Assembly (NCBI GenBank): GCA_031397815.1
Contig: JANNMJ010000043.1
Span: forward strand, 1-36,590
Origin: JANNMJ01 sp031397815
GTDB taxonomy: Bacteria > Bacteroidota > Bacteroidia > Cytophagales > Hymenobacteraceae
DNA: 36,590 nucleotides
Reading direction: 5' to 3'
Positions within the stretch are counted from its first letter, which is position 1. Every line of letters starts with the position of its first letter. Below are positions 30,026 to 36,590 of the stretch, in pieces. A model generated the notes under the pieces. That model was not told where the DNA came from and made no database searches. It saw only the letters and a program-made list of their open reading frames with translations. The position numbers and the translations under genes are program-made.

Positions 30026-32125
30026 CTAATCAGCAAGCTTGAACACGAGCGCCGTGCGGTTCGGCAAGTACGCAGTGAGCATCCCAACGTTCGGCGCGAC
30101 TGGGTTGGGGGTGGTGAAATACTCCGTTTCGTCGGCCCGGACGCGGTCGTGGCCGCTGAATTCGACGGCGTCGGAGGAGAGGAGGACGGCGTATTTGCCG
30201 GGCTTCGGCGCCGCGAACTCGTAAACGGGGAACGACTCTGTGGGGTGGAAATTGAACGCGAACGTGAGGCCGCCGCGCTCGTAGCAGAGCGTTTGGTTAT
30301 TGTCGTCTTGGTGGAGGAGGCGGGCGTAGCCGCTTTCTAGGGCGCGGTTCTCGCGCAGGAGCCGCACGAAGGCGCGGTCGAAATCGGCGAGGAGGGCGTA
30401 GCGGAGGAAGCCGTTTTCGGCGAGGCTCCATTGCCGACGGGCGTGGCTATAGCTCCAGCCATTGCCTTCGCGGGGGAAATCAATCCATTCGGGGTGCCCG
30501 AATTCGTTGCCCATAAACGTCAGGTAGCCCTCGCCGCCCACGCTCGCCGTGAGGAGGCGGGTGAGCTTGTGGAGCGCCACGCCGCGCTCGACGAGCGGAT
30601 GCGGATTGGCGCGGTCCATCTCCGAATACATCGCCGGACCCATCAGCCGAAACGCCAACGTCTGGTCGCCGACTAGCGCTTGGTCGTGGGATTCCACGTA
30701 GGCGATGTTTTTCTCGCCACGCCGCCGGTTCGTGAGGGCGCTCCACAGGAGGCTCGGCTTCCAGTTTTCGTCGGGCTGCTCCTTGATGAGCTTAATCCAC
30801 TGGTCGGGGAGGCCCATCGCGAGGCGGTAATCGAACCCGATGCCGCCTTCGTCGAGTGGGCGGCAGAGGCCCGGCTGGCCGCTCATATCCTCGGCGATGC
30901 AGAGGGCGCCGGGCCGCACCTGATGCACAAGCTGCGCGGCGAGCTGGAGGTAAATAATGACGTCGGTATCCGTATCCGGTCCGAAATAATCGTTCGGCAC
31001 CGCGAACGTGCGTCCCTCGCCGTGGTGGTGGTAGAGCATCGAGGTGATGCCATCGAACCGAAAACCGTCGAAATGAAACTCGTCGAGCCAGTAGCGGAGG
31101 TTGCTCAGCAGGAATTGCCGGACTTCCCAGCGGCCGTAATCGAAGAGCTTGGAATCCCAGCCGGGGTGGTCGCCGCGCTCCCCGGCGTGGAAATATTGCT
31201 GACCGGTGCCGTCGAAATCATTCAGCCCCTCGGCGTAATTTTTTACCGCGTGGGAATGCACCACGTCCATAATCACCACCAGCCCGAGGCCGTGGGCGGT
31301 GTCGATGAGGTAGCGTAAATCGTCGGGGGTGCCGTAGCGCGAGGAGGGCGCGAAAAAATTGCTGACGTGGTACCCGAACGACCCATAATACGGGTGTTCC
31401 TGCACCGCCATCAGCTGCACCGCATTGTAACCGAGCGCCTTAACGCGCGGCAGCACCGTATCGGCGAACTCGCGCCACGTCCCGACGCGCTCTTCCTCGG
31501 TCGCCATCCCGGGGTGCGTCTCGTAGATGAACGGGGCGGTGTTTTCGGTGAGGGCGGGGAGGTGGAAACTGCCGTCGGTCCACTGAAACGGCTCTTTCGG
31601 GTGCCACACGCGGGCGGCGAAATCCTTGGTCGTCTCGTCTTGGCTCGTCCAGCGGGTGAGGGCAGGGAGGCGGTCCAGCTCGCGGCCCTGCGCATCCTTC
31701 ACGCGCACTTTATAGCGGGTGCCGTGCTGGAGGCCGGGGAAATCGCGGTCGCGCACGAGTACTTCCCAATAACCGCCCGCCAGCCGCGTGAGGGGCACTT
31801 CGTGGGGAGCCCAACCATTAAAATCACCGATGAGCCAGAGCTGTTGCGCGCCCGGCGCCCACTCGCGGAACCACCAGCCTTTGCGGGTATTGTCGCGGTG
31901 CAGCCCCAAGCGGGTATGAATCAGCGCGTGGCTCTTGACCGAGCCGTCGGCTTGCCGGATGTACGTCAGCACCTCGCGCAGCCGCACTTGCCGTTGGCGC
32001 AAAGCGGGTTCCGCATCCGTCAGCCACGGGTCATCGGCGACGAGCGGGAGCGGCTTGCGCGGCCGAACCTCAATCTTACGAACACTACTAGGGCGGGAGG
32101 AAGGGGAAGCGGACGGGCGTTTCAT
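30026..32125 (-). CDS. glgB: 1,4-alpha-glucan branching enzyme (GH13, eukaryotic-like type)
   Basis: This 699-residue protein makes the alpha-1,6 branches of glycogen in the cytoplasm. A CBM48-type domain lies at about 83-170 (WWFREWAPGAQQLWLIGDFNGW). The GH13 barrel has all four conserved regions: DVVHSH (287-292), GFRFDGITSM with nucleophile Asp358, AEDMSG with acid/base Glu412, and YVESHDQ with Asp481. The all-beta C-terminal domain ends at LVFKLAD. The GYHVSNFFAPSSRYGTPDDLRYL segment and overall pattern resemble the GH13_8 group (eukaryotes and many Bacteroidetes). The first 30 residues are a Ser/Pro/Arg-rich extension. An octamer GTACTTTG (32138-32131, minus) lies six bases before the ATG; if it is the -7 box the mRNA would be almost leaderless. 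No other glycogen gene is adjacent. Confidence 0.95.
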   Translation of the reverse strand: MKRPSASPSSRPSSVRKIEVRPRKPLPLVADDPWLTDAEPALRQRQVRLREVLTYIRQADGSVKSHALIHTRLGLHRDNTRKGWWFREWAPGAQQLWLIGDFNGWAPHEVPLTRLAGGYWEVLVRDRDFPGLQHGTRYKVRVKDAQGRELDRLPALTRWTSQDETTKDFAARVWHPKEPFQWTDGSFHLPALTENTAPFIYETHPGMATEEERVGTWREFADTVLPRVKALGYNAVQLMAVQEHPYYGSFGYHVSNFFAPSSRYGTPDDLRYLIDTAHGLGLVVIMDVVHSHAVKNYAEGLNDFDGTGQQYFHAGERGDHPGWDSKLFDYGRWEVRQFLLSNLRYWLDEFHFDGFRFDGITSMLYHHHGEGRTFAVPNDYFGPDTDTDVIIYLQLAAQLVHQVRPGALCIAEDMSGQPGLCRPLDEGGIGFDYRLAMGLPDQWIKLIKEQPDENWKPSLLWSALTNRRRGEKNIAYVESHDQALVGDQTLAFRLMGPAMYSEMDRANPHPLVERGVALHKLTRLLTASVGGEGYLTFMGNEFGHPEWIDFPREGNGWSYSHARRQWSLAENGFLRYALLADFDRAFVRLLRENRALESGYARLLHQDDNNQTLCYERGGLTFAFNFHPTESFPVYEFAAPKPGKYAVLLSSDAVEFSGHDRVRADETEYFTTPNPVAPNVGMLTAYLPNRTALVFKLAD

Positions 32126-32190
32126 TGCAGCAAAGTACGGCGCAGGGGGGAGTAGGGTGCGTTATGGGGAAATCAGATGACCAATCGGTG

Positions 32191-32265
32191 CAAGCCAACT
32201 CAAGCCAACGCAAGCCAACGGGCATCCATCGCGCATCCATCGCGCATCTAACGCGCATCTAACGC
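32191..32265. repeat. Short tandem repeats, 10 bp and 11 bp
   Basis: Positions 32191-32220 are three 10-base units (CAAGCCAACT/G). Positions 32222-32265 are four 11-base units, two GCATCCATCGC then two GCATCTAACGC. They lie directly upstream of glgB and lead into the palindrome island. The 11-base units differ pairwise, which suggests duplication in two steps. Confidence 0.8.
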
Positions 32266-32276
32266 GACGCGAATCG

Positions 32277-32630
32277 CGCGGGGCTCTGCCCCGTGCGGGC
32301 TATTCGCGGGCCTCTGGCCCGCCACCCCAATCGGCGCGTTCCTACGTACCCGGCACCGTCTCGGTGCCGGTGGTTGAGCGCTGATTGGCCTCAGCAGCTC
32401 CGGCACCGAGACGGTGCCGGGTACGTAGGCTGGCAGGCACGATTTAGTAACCCGTCATCCCTGTAGGGGCGTGGCCTTGTGCCCGCCCGCATGTGGCTAC
32501 GGACCGCCAACCACGACCAACACAACCGCATGCGGGCGGGCACAAGGCCACGCCCCTACGTTGGCTAATCACACGCGCTGGCTGGCAGGCGAGACGCCTG
32601 CGAATAGCCGACACGGGGCAGAGCCCCGCG
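32277..32630. repeat. Nested palindrome island between the radical SAM gene and glgB
   Basis: Outer arms 32277-32307 and 32600-32630 match as inverted repeats at 29 of 31 positions. Inside are two further perfect inverted repeats: 32341-32370 with 32400-32429 (30 of 30) and 32463-32493 with 32529-32559 (31 of 31). Six short hairpins all have a three-base loop that is TCT or AGA: 32279-32293, 32306-32322, 32350-32370, 32400-32420, 32585-32601 and 32614-32628. The third pair belongs to the family also seen at 1844-1870. No coding region or transposase is present. With the tandem repeats before it, this accounts for nearly all of the 532-base gap 32126-32657. Confidence 0.9.
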
Positions 32631-32657
32631 TCAAGGGCGCGAGGAATTCTGGGCCAT

Positions 32658-35120
32658 TTAATCCATCGGACCCCGGCGGCGCGGTAGCGGAAACAGCAGC
32701 CTACCCAGCTTGCGACGTATCCTATAATACCGCATCCGAACGGATGCGCTCACGCGCGAGCGCGGCTTGCCGCTCTTTGATATTGTGCTTTGGGCATAGT
32801 GAAGCGGGTTTTTACTTGCTGGGAGGAAATCGTGTGATTCTACGTCAGGGTACGAAAATTCTCTAAGCTTAAATTGATGCCGTTGCAATACGGCTAGGAT
32901 GGTGTCGTGAAGCCCCAATGGATAATTGACGGAGCGCCGTAGCTCTACCTGCACCCCACTGGGGCGGAAATAGCGTCTGAGTGAATTTTTGAATGTCTGC
33001 TTTCGGGGCTCGCCAGAAGCTATTACCTCAACGTCGAGAATTCGGCCTTTGTCGTCATTCCATAATATCAGGGAGTTGGCAATGCGAATCTTTGGCTGGT
33101 GCTCGCGTAACAGCGCATTCAATCGCTCGTAATCCTCGCGCACACGTTTCACACGTAAGATTTCCAGCTCTTTGTAGATACGGTGCCGGTCCTTCTTCTT
33201 TTTGCTGCCCTCAGGCGCTCCCTCTTTAATTGAACTGCGTATTGCATATGTAATCGGTGTTTCGATTTTAGCAATTTCTGCTTTCACGCGCCGCCATTCT
33301 TTCGCGTCGAAATGCAGACGGAGTCTATCAACTTGGGCGCTCAGCTCGGGCGAATAATTAGGGTCGGGGACTTGCGGTGGCAGTTCCTGCCCCACCGCAC
33401 TCCCCATCGTCAATAAAAACAGCCCCGCAATTAACCCCGATTGCAGCACGCCGCCGGTGCGGTAATACGCTTTGGCGGTCGGGGCGTGTACCCGCGCCAA
33501 CTGCTCAGCTTGCTGTTGCAGCTCGATGATTTCGCGGTAGAAATTGAGGTCTCTGGCGACGGTATCGGCTTGCAGGGCTTGGCGGGCGGGGCCGAGCGGC
33601 GCGTCGGAGGCACCGATGGCAGCGGCTTGCCGGACTACGCGGAGCTGGTCGGCGTTGATGCGGTGGTTGAGGGCGGCTACGCGGTCGGCGAGGGCTTTTA
33701 CGTGGGGGCCGGGGTAGAAAACCTGCAATACGCCGAGGTTGAAGCCCAAATCGGCGGCCATTTTTACGGGGGCGTAGACGCCGAAATGGCGGGTTTCGAG
33801 CTGCGAAACCAGCGCGTGGGTGCGCTGGGTGGCGGCGTCGAGGTAGTCGTAATCGTAGGCGAGGTAGTTTCCGTGGAGACGCTTTTCGAGGTTGAGGCTG
33901 AGGTAGAGGCCGGTCTTGCCGTAAATCACGACTTCGGTGATCTCGAACGGAAAATCGAGGCCGTTTTCGAGGAATTGTAATTCCGGCTCGATTTCTTCAA
34001 ACCGAATATCCGGGCCGAAGAGAAGAGCGTTGAAATACGCCGGAATCTGAAAATCCCGCAACGTGCGCAAGGCGCGCAGCGAGGCGTTTTCGACCCGCGT
34101 CCGGCGCCCCAATTTGTCGAGCAGCTCCTGCGTCCCCGATTCAATGCCGACGAAGACCCGAATCAACCCGATTGCCTTCAGAATCCGCAGGATTTCGGGC
34201 TGCGCGGCGTCGGCGCGCATCTTCAGCGTCAGGCCGATTTGGCCGACTTGCCGCGCTGTGAGCGCGTGGTGCAGCTCGGTGAAATAGGCGACGGCGGCGT
34301 CGGTTTTCGGGGGAATCCAGTTGTCGTCCTGAAACTCGAAAATCCGCACGCCGTAGTCGTGGTAGAGGGCGGCCATCTCGTCGGCTACGCTGGTGGGGGT
34401 GCGGCGACGGGTGCCGGGCAGGGCGCTCCCGCCGGCGGCGCGAGCGGCGGCGTTGCGCTCGGTGGCGAGCGCCGCCACGCAGCAGTATTGGCAAGTGGCG
34501 TGGCACCCCCGCGAGCCGATGAGGTGCGCCGTTTTCAGGCCCAGATACTCGCGCCGCTCGGGTTTGCGCAGCGGCCACGGCAGGGCGTTGAGGTCGCCGG
34601 GGGCGGGCATCGCGTGGTTGACCTGCACGGCGCCCGCCGCATCGCGCCACACCAAGCCGGGCACGTCGGCGAGCGTCGCGCCGGTGCGCAGCGTATCGGC
34701 AAGCTGCACGGCGGTGGCTTCGGCCTCAAACCGCACGAGGCTGCTCAGGCCGGGCGCATCGAGAAAAACATCGGCGTAATCGAGCGTCGCGAATTGCCCC
34801 CCGACGGTGATGTGGCCCGCGTACCCCCGCCGCCGCAGCAGCTCGATTAGCGTCAAATCCTCGATGGCGCGGGCCTGAAATACCATCGAAATCCCCACCA
34901 GCGCGGGGTTTTCGGCCATAATCGCCTCGCAGATGGCTTCCGCCTCCAGCACGCTGTTATACGGCTGCACCCGCGTGGCCGCATAGCCCGCCGCCAGCAG
35001 CGCCCCCGCCAGATACCGCAGCGATAAATTCTCCTCAAACTCCACCCCGATCAGGACGATGGGGAAGGCGGCAGGGGTAGTTTGGGGCGACAGGGTTGGG
35101 GCGGGAAAAGGGGTTTTCAT
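32658..35120 (-). CDS. B12-binding radical SAM protein with unusual C-terminal extension
   Basis: The product has 820 residues. Residues about 20-145 form a cobalamin-binding-type domain (VLIGVEFEENLSLRYLAGALL, GISMVF, VGGQFAT) without the classic DxHxxG base-off motif. Residues about 198-410 form the radical SAM barrel with the 4Fe-4S motif Cys206-x3-Cys210-x2-Cys213 and GIESGTQELLDKLGR. It then departs from the usual architecture: a hydrophobic, signal-like segment at 559-577 (QSGLIAGLFLLTMGSAVGQ), a charged domain at about 590-790 that I do not recognise, and an Arg-rich tail. The DNA for the last 240 or so residues (about 32760-33400) is clearly more AT-rich than the rest, suggesting a joined second gene or acquired segment. 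The reaction is unknown; relatives include methyltransferases and natural-product enzymes. It is flanked by the palindrome island and the 42-bp array. Confidence 0.85.
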   Translation of the reverse strand: MKTPFPAPTLSPQTTPAAFPIVLIGVEFEENLSLRYLAGALLAAGYAATRVQPYNSVLEAEAICEAIMAENPALVGISMVFQARAIEDLTLIELLRRRGYAGHITVGGQFATLDYADVFLDAPGLSSLVRFEAEATAVQLADTLRTGATLADVPGLVWRDAAGAVQVNHAMPAPGDLNALPWPLRKPERREYLGLKTAHLIGSRGCHATCQYCCVAALATERNAAARAAGGSALPGTRRRTPTSVADEMAALYHDYGVRIFEFQDDNWIPPKTDAAVAYFTELHHALTARQVGQIGLTLKMRADAAQPEILRILKAIGLIRVFVGIESGTQELLDKLGRRTRVENASLRALRTLRDFQIPAYFNALLFGPDIRFEEIEPELQFLENGLDFPFEITEVVIYGKTGLYLSLNLEKRLHGNYLAYDYDYLDAATQRTHALVSQLETRHFGVYAPVKMAADLGFNLGVLQVFYPGPHVKALADRVAALNHRINADQLRVVRQAAAIGASDAPLGPARQALQADTVARDLNFYREIIELQQQAEQLARVHAPTAKAYYRTGGVLQSGLIAGLFLLTMGSAVGQELPPQVPDPNYSPELSAQVDRLRLHFDAKEWRRVKAEIAKIETPITYAIRSSIKEGAPEGSKKKKDRHRIYKELEILRVKRVREDYERLNALLREHQPKIRIANSLILWNDDKGRILDVEVIASGEPRKQTFKNSLRRYFRPSGVQVELRRSVNYPLGLHDTILAVLQRHQFKLREFSYPDVESHDFLPASKNPLHYAQSTISKSGKPRSRVSASVRMRYYRIRRKLGRLLFPLPRRRGPMD

Positions 35121-35161
35121 AGGGGGAAAATACGGCGGTGGGGGCGTAATGGGCAGTTTGT

Positions 35162-35342
35162 TGTATCCAAAGGCCTCACTGCGTGCAGTGGAAGGGGAGA
35201 GGATGTATCCAAACGTCTCACTGCGTGCAGTGGAAGGGGGTGGGATGTATCCAAAGGCCTCACTGCGTGCAGTGGAAGGGGAGAGGATGTATCCAAGGGT
35301 CTCACTGCGTGCAGTGGAAGGGGGGAAGATGTATCCAATGGT
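35162..35342. repeat. 42-bp tandem array, four units plus a partial one
   Basis: TGTATCCAA recurs at 35162, 35204, 35246, 35288 and 35330, exactly 42 bases apart. Units 1 and 3 are identical; units 2 and 4 differ at bases 10-13 and in the last seven or so. Every full unit contains the perfect palindrome CACTGC-GT-GCAGTG. There are no spacers, so it is not a CRISPR array. It lies between the divergent radical SAM gene and the unknown gene at 35456. Since 42 is a multiple of three, long frames stay open through it on both strands, including a plus-strand frame from ATG 35150 to 35406 with a 14-residue repeat (YPxxSLRAVEGxxM). All unit differences in that frame change the amino acid, so I treat it as DNA repeat rather than a gene. 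Confidence 0.88.
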
Positions 35343-35455
35343 CAGCCGGCCGTTCGGGAAAGAGAGTATGACACCAAAGCTGGGAGCGATTGACTACGCT
35401 AATTGAATTTTACTTACTATTGCAGTATCAATTTCCCCTTAAACGTTATCGTGTA

Positions 35456-36196
35456 ATGCTGAAAACTCTGTCTTTTTTCCGTTCTCCTGACGCTCCGACC
35501 AATTCCGTCGGTGCCGATGTGCCTGAGCCGCGCAAGGCAAAGCGCAAGAATATCCTCCCCGATAGCGACGCCCAGCTCGCTGAATTAGGCCTCTACGCCG
35601 CCGGTATCTGGCAAAAAGAAGCGTGGCTGACGCTGCGCTACACCAACCACACGACGCTGGCGGCCCGCTCTACGGAGTATCAAGCGGCGATTGCCCGCCG
35701 CCGCCAAGCCGGGGGCGACCGCCCGACCAACGCCCTCCGCATCGAGCAGCTCGATGAGCAGATTAATGAGAATCTGTACCGGGTCAAAGGGATGCTGACG
35801 GATAAGTACGACCGGAAATCGGCCCCGGCTTATTTCACCAAGATGGGGATTGTGAGAAAGTCGCGCAATTACATTCTGCCACGGGAGCGGTCGCAGCGGT
35901 CGGCGGCGTTGGCGCAGCTCGTGAAGGGGCTGACTGAGGAGAGCTTTAATACGGCGGCCCACCCGTTCGGCACCGCGTATTGGGCGCCCATCGCCACCGA
36001 ATACGCCCAATTGGTGACGGATTTAACCGATGATTCGGGGGCGATTTCTGAAGCCGTCGGCGAGAAAGACTTGATTCGGGATGAGATTGAGCGTACGCTT
36101 CGCTCGATTGGTAAAGTCTTGGACGGCAATTTCCCGGATGCGGCTGAGTACAAGTCGCAGCTGCGGCTGTGGGGTTTCCAGCGGGAGAGTTATTGA
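35456..36196 (+). CDS. Hypothetical protein, predicted cytoplasmic
   Basis: I do not recognise the family. From the ATG at 35456 it has 246 residues and no signal peptide or membrane segment. A Lys/Arg/Pro-rich N-terminal part (about 1-35) is followed by a mostly helical body with YTNHTTLAARSTEYQAAIARRRQAGG, IEQLDEQINENLYRVKGMLTDKY, YFTKMGIVRKSRNYILPRERSQRSAALAQLV and DLIRDEIERTLRSIGKVLDGNFPDA. The pattern suggests a helical bundle with coiled-coil parts. An in-frame ATG at 35390 would add 22 residues, starting just after the repeat array; the second start looks more natural because MLKTLSFF begins the compositionally typical part. It is followed by a good terminator and is probably a single-gene unit. 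Confidence 0.75.
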   Translation: MLKTLSFFRSPDAPTNSVGADVPEPRKAKRKNILPDSDAQLAELGLYAAGIWQKEAWLTLRYTNHTTLAARSTEYQAAIARRRQAGGDRPTNALRIEQLDEQINENLYRVKGMLTDKYDRKSAPAYFTKMGIVRKSRNYILPRERSQRSAALAQLVKGLTEESFNTAAHPFGTAYWAPIATEYAQLVTDLTDDSGAISEAVGEKDLIRDEIERTLRSIGKVLDGNFPDAAEYKSQLRLWGFQRESY

Positions 36197-36227
36197 GGTT
36201 TTTAGTTGCCTTTTTTAGGTTGATTGG

Positions 36228-36264
36228 ACCCTGTTTCGGTGTTGTGCCGGGGCAGGGTTTTTTT
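36228..36264 (+). terminator. Terminator of the 35456-36196 gene
   Basis: ACCCTGTTTCGG (36228-36239) pairs with CCGGGGCAGGGT (36247-36258) using three G-U pairs around a seven-base loop, and the stem runs into a T-run of seven (36258-36264). It lies 32 bases after the stop codon. Confidence 0.85.
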
Positions 36265-36272
36265 GTGGTGGT

Positions 36273-36285
36273 GGGGGGGGGGGGG
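36273..36285. repeat. Run of 13 G
   Basis: Thirteen consecutive G lie in the intergenic space after the terminator, preceded by GTGGTGGT. Such a run is prone to slippage and to sequencing error. It is not inside a gene and no promoter spacing depends on it that I can see. Confidence 0.85.
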
Positions 36286-36366
36286 AAGGTGCCCAGCGCG
36301 GTTGCCCGGCGAGTGCCCGGCGTGTGCCCGCGCCGCGAGCCCGGGGTAGTCGGCGCGGTGCGCCGC

Positions 36367-36485
36367 CAACCCCGGGCTGTGGAAAAGAACCCCGTTGGGG
36401 GTCGCCTGCCGCAAGCAACCGGGGAACCCCAACGGGGTTCTTCTCCAAAGCCCGGGGTTGATTTTGGAAAAAAATCTACCCCGGG
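36367..36485. repeat. Right-end palindromic element, related to the left end
   Basis: Positions 36367-36400 and 36427-36460 are 34-base inverted repeats with two mismatches and a 26-base centre. The right arm and its flank (36421-36464) are identical to 1-44. A second hairpin is formed by 36451-36464 and 36472-36485, with the same stems as at the left end but a different loop. Upstream (36296-36356) lie short GCCCGGCG and GTGCCCGGCG direct repeats. The element fills most of the gap before the partial gene at 36546. Confidence 0.85.
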
Positions 36486-36545
36486 CAACCCCGGGCTAAA
36501 CGTCCCGGCACCCACACACCGCCTGTCGTCGTTTCTTCGGACCCA

Positions 36546-36590
36546 ATGGCTATGCTTTTCTCCTCCCGAACCTCGTATGCGCTGCTACCG
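36546..36590 (+). CDS. Start of a possible Rrf2-like regulator (partial)
   Basis: Only the first 15 codons are visible, reading MAMLFSSRTSYALLP before the window ends. The pattern of a short start followed by S-[RK]-T-x-YAL is typical of Rrf2-family winged-helix regulators, where SKTxEYALRA is common. The second ATG at 36552 may be the real start. With so little sequence this is a weak call; any protein with a similar opening would fit. Confidence 0.35.
   Translation, partial: MAMLFSSRTSYALLP

Noticed and set aside
30680..32155. Plus-strand frames opposite glgB
   Set aside because: All four GH13 motifs are in the minus-strand frame; the opposite reading shows no domain.
35162..35342. CRISPR array
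   Set aside because: The 42-base units are directly joined without unique spacers, there are no cas genes, and the palindrome is inside each unit.
1..36485. Composite transposon bounded by the end repeats
   Set aside because: The repeats are in direct orientation but no transposase or integrase is present, and the enclosed genes are mainly housekeeping in an order common in Bacteroidetes.

Overview
The window looks like chromosomal DNA of a GC-rich Bacteroidota (Bacteroidetes) member, most likely of the Cytophagales/Hymenobacter type. The evidence is a full-length sprA (type IX secretion translocon), a secreted protein with a type IX C-terminal sorting domain, a PID-CTERM small protein, several TAnnTTTG-type -7 promoter boxes (one with an exact TTTG-N19 spacing), and start codons without Shine-Dalgarno sequences. 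The genus is an inference; no rRNA gene is present to settle it.

Layout. 1-330: inverted and 21-bp repeats and a strong hairpin. 334-2421: an enoyl-CoA hydratase, a small secreted protein and a TrmH-family methyltransferase. 2590-5241: mutS. 5273-5685: tRNA-Gly(GCC) and tRNA-Leu(TAA), each with its own promoter. 5842-10661: PID-CTERM protein and a 1490-residue type IX cargo protein. 11042-13896: MoxR ATPase, an unknown secreted protein and a class I methyltransferase. 17452 down to 14002 (minus): gcvH, vanZ-like, M28 peptidase and flippase, tightly packed and probably one operon. 28441 down to 17644 (minus): maeB, ruvA, sprA. 32125 down to 28601 (minus): glgB and a UMF1-family transporter. 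32126-32657: an intergenic island of nested palindromes. 35120 down to 32658 (minus): a B12-binding radical SAM protein with an unusual C-terminal extension. 35121-35455: a 42-bp tandem array. 35456-36196: an unknown protein. The right end repeats the element found at the left end and carries the first codons of a possible Rrf2-like regulator.

How the genes relate. Most are housekeeping (mismatch repair, recombination, glycine cleavage, gluconeogenic malic enzyme, glycogen branching) set beside envelope and secretion functions. SprA would export the 1490-residue cargo protein. The PID-CTERM protein implies a separate exosortase-type sorting system encoded elsewhere. I see no phage, transposase, CRISPR array, restriction system or recognisable defence island.

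The most unusual content lies between genes. Several direct-repeat arrays have periods of 21 or 42 bp. The island at 32277-32630 holds six short hairpins that all have a TCT or AGA loop. The radical SAM gene lies between this island and the 42-bp array, and its C-terminal third is visibly richer in A and T than the rest.
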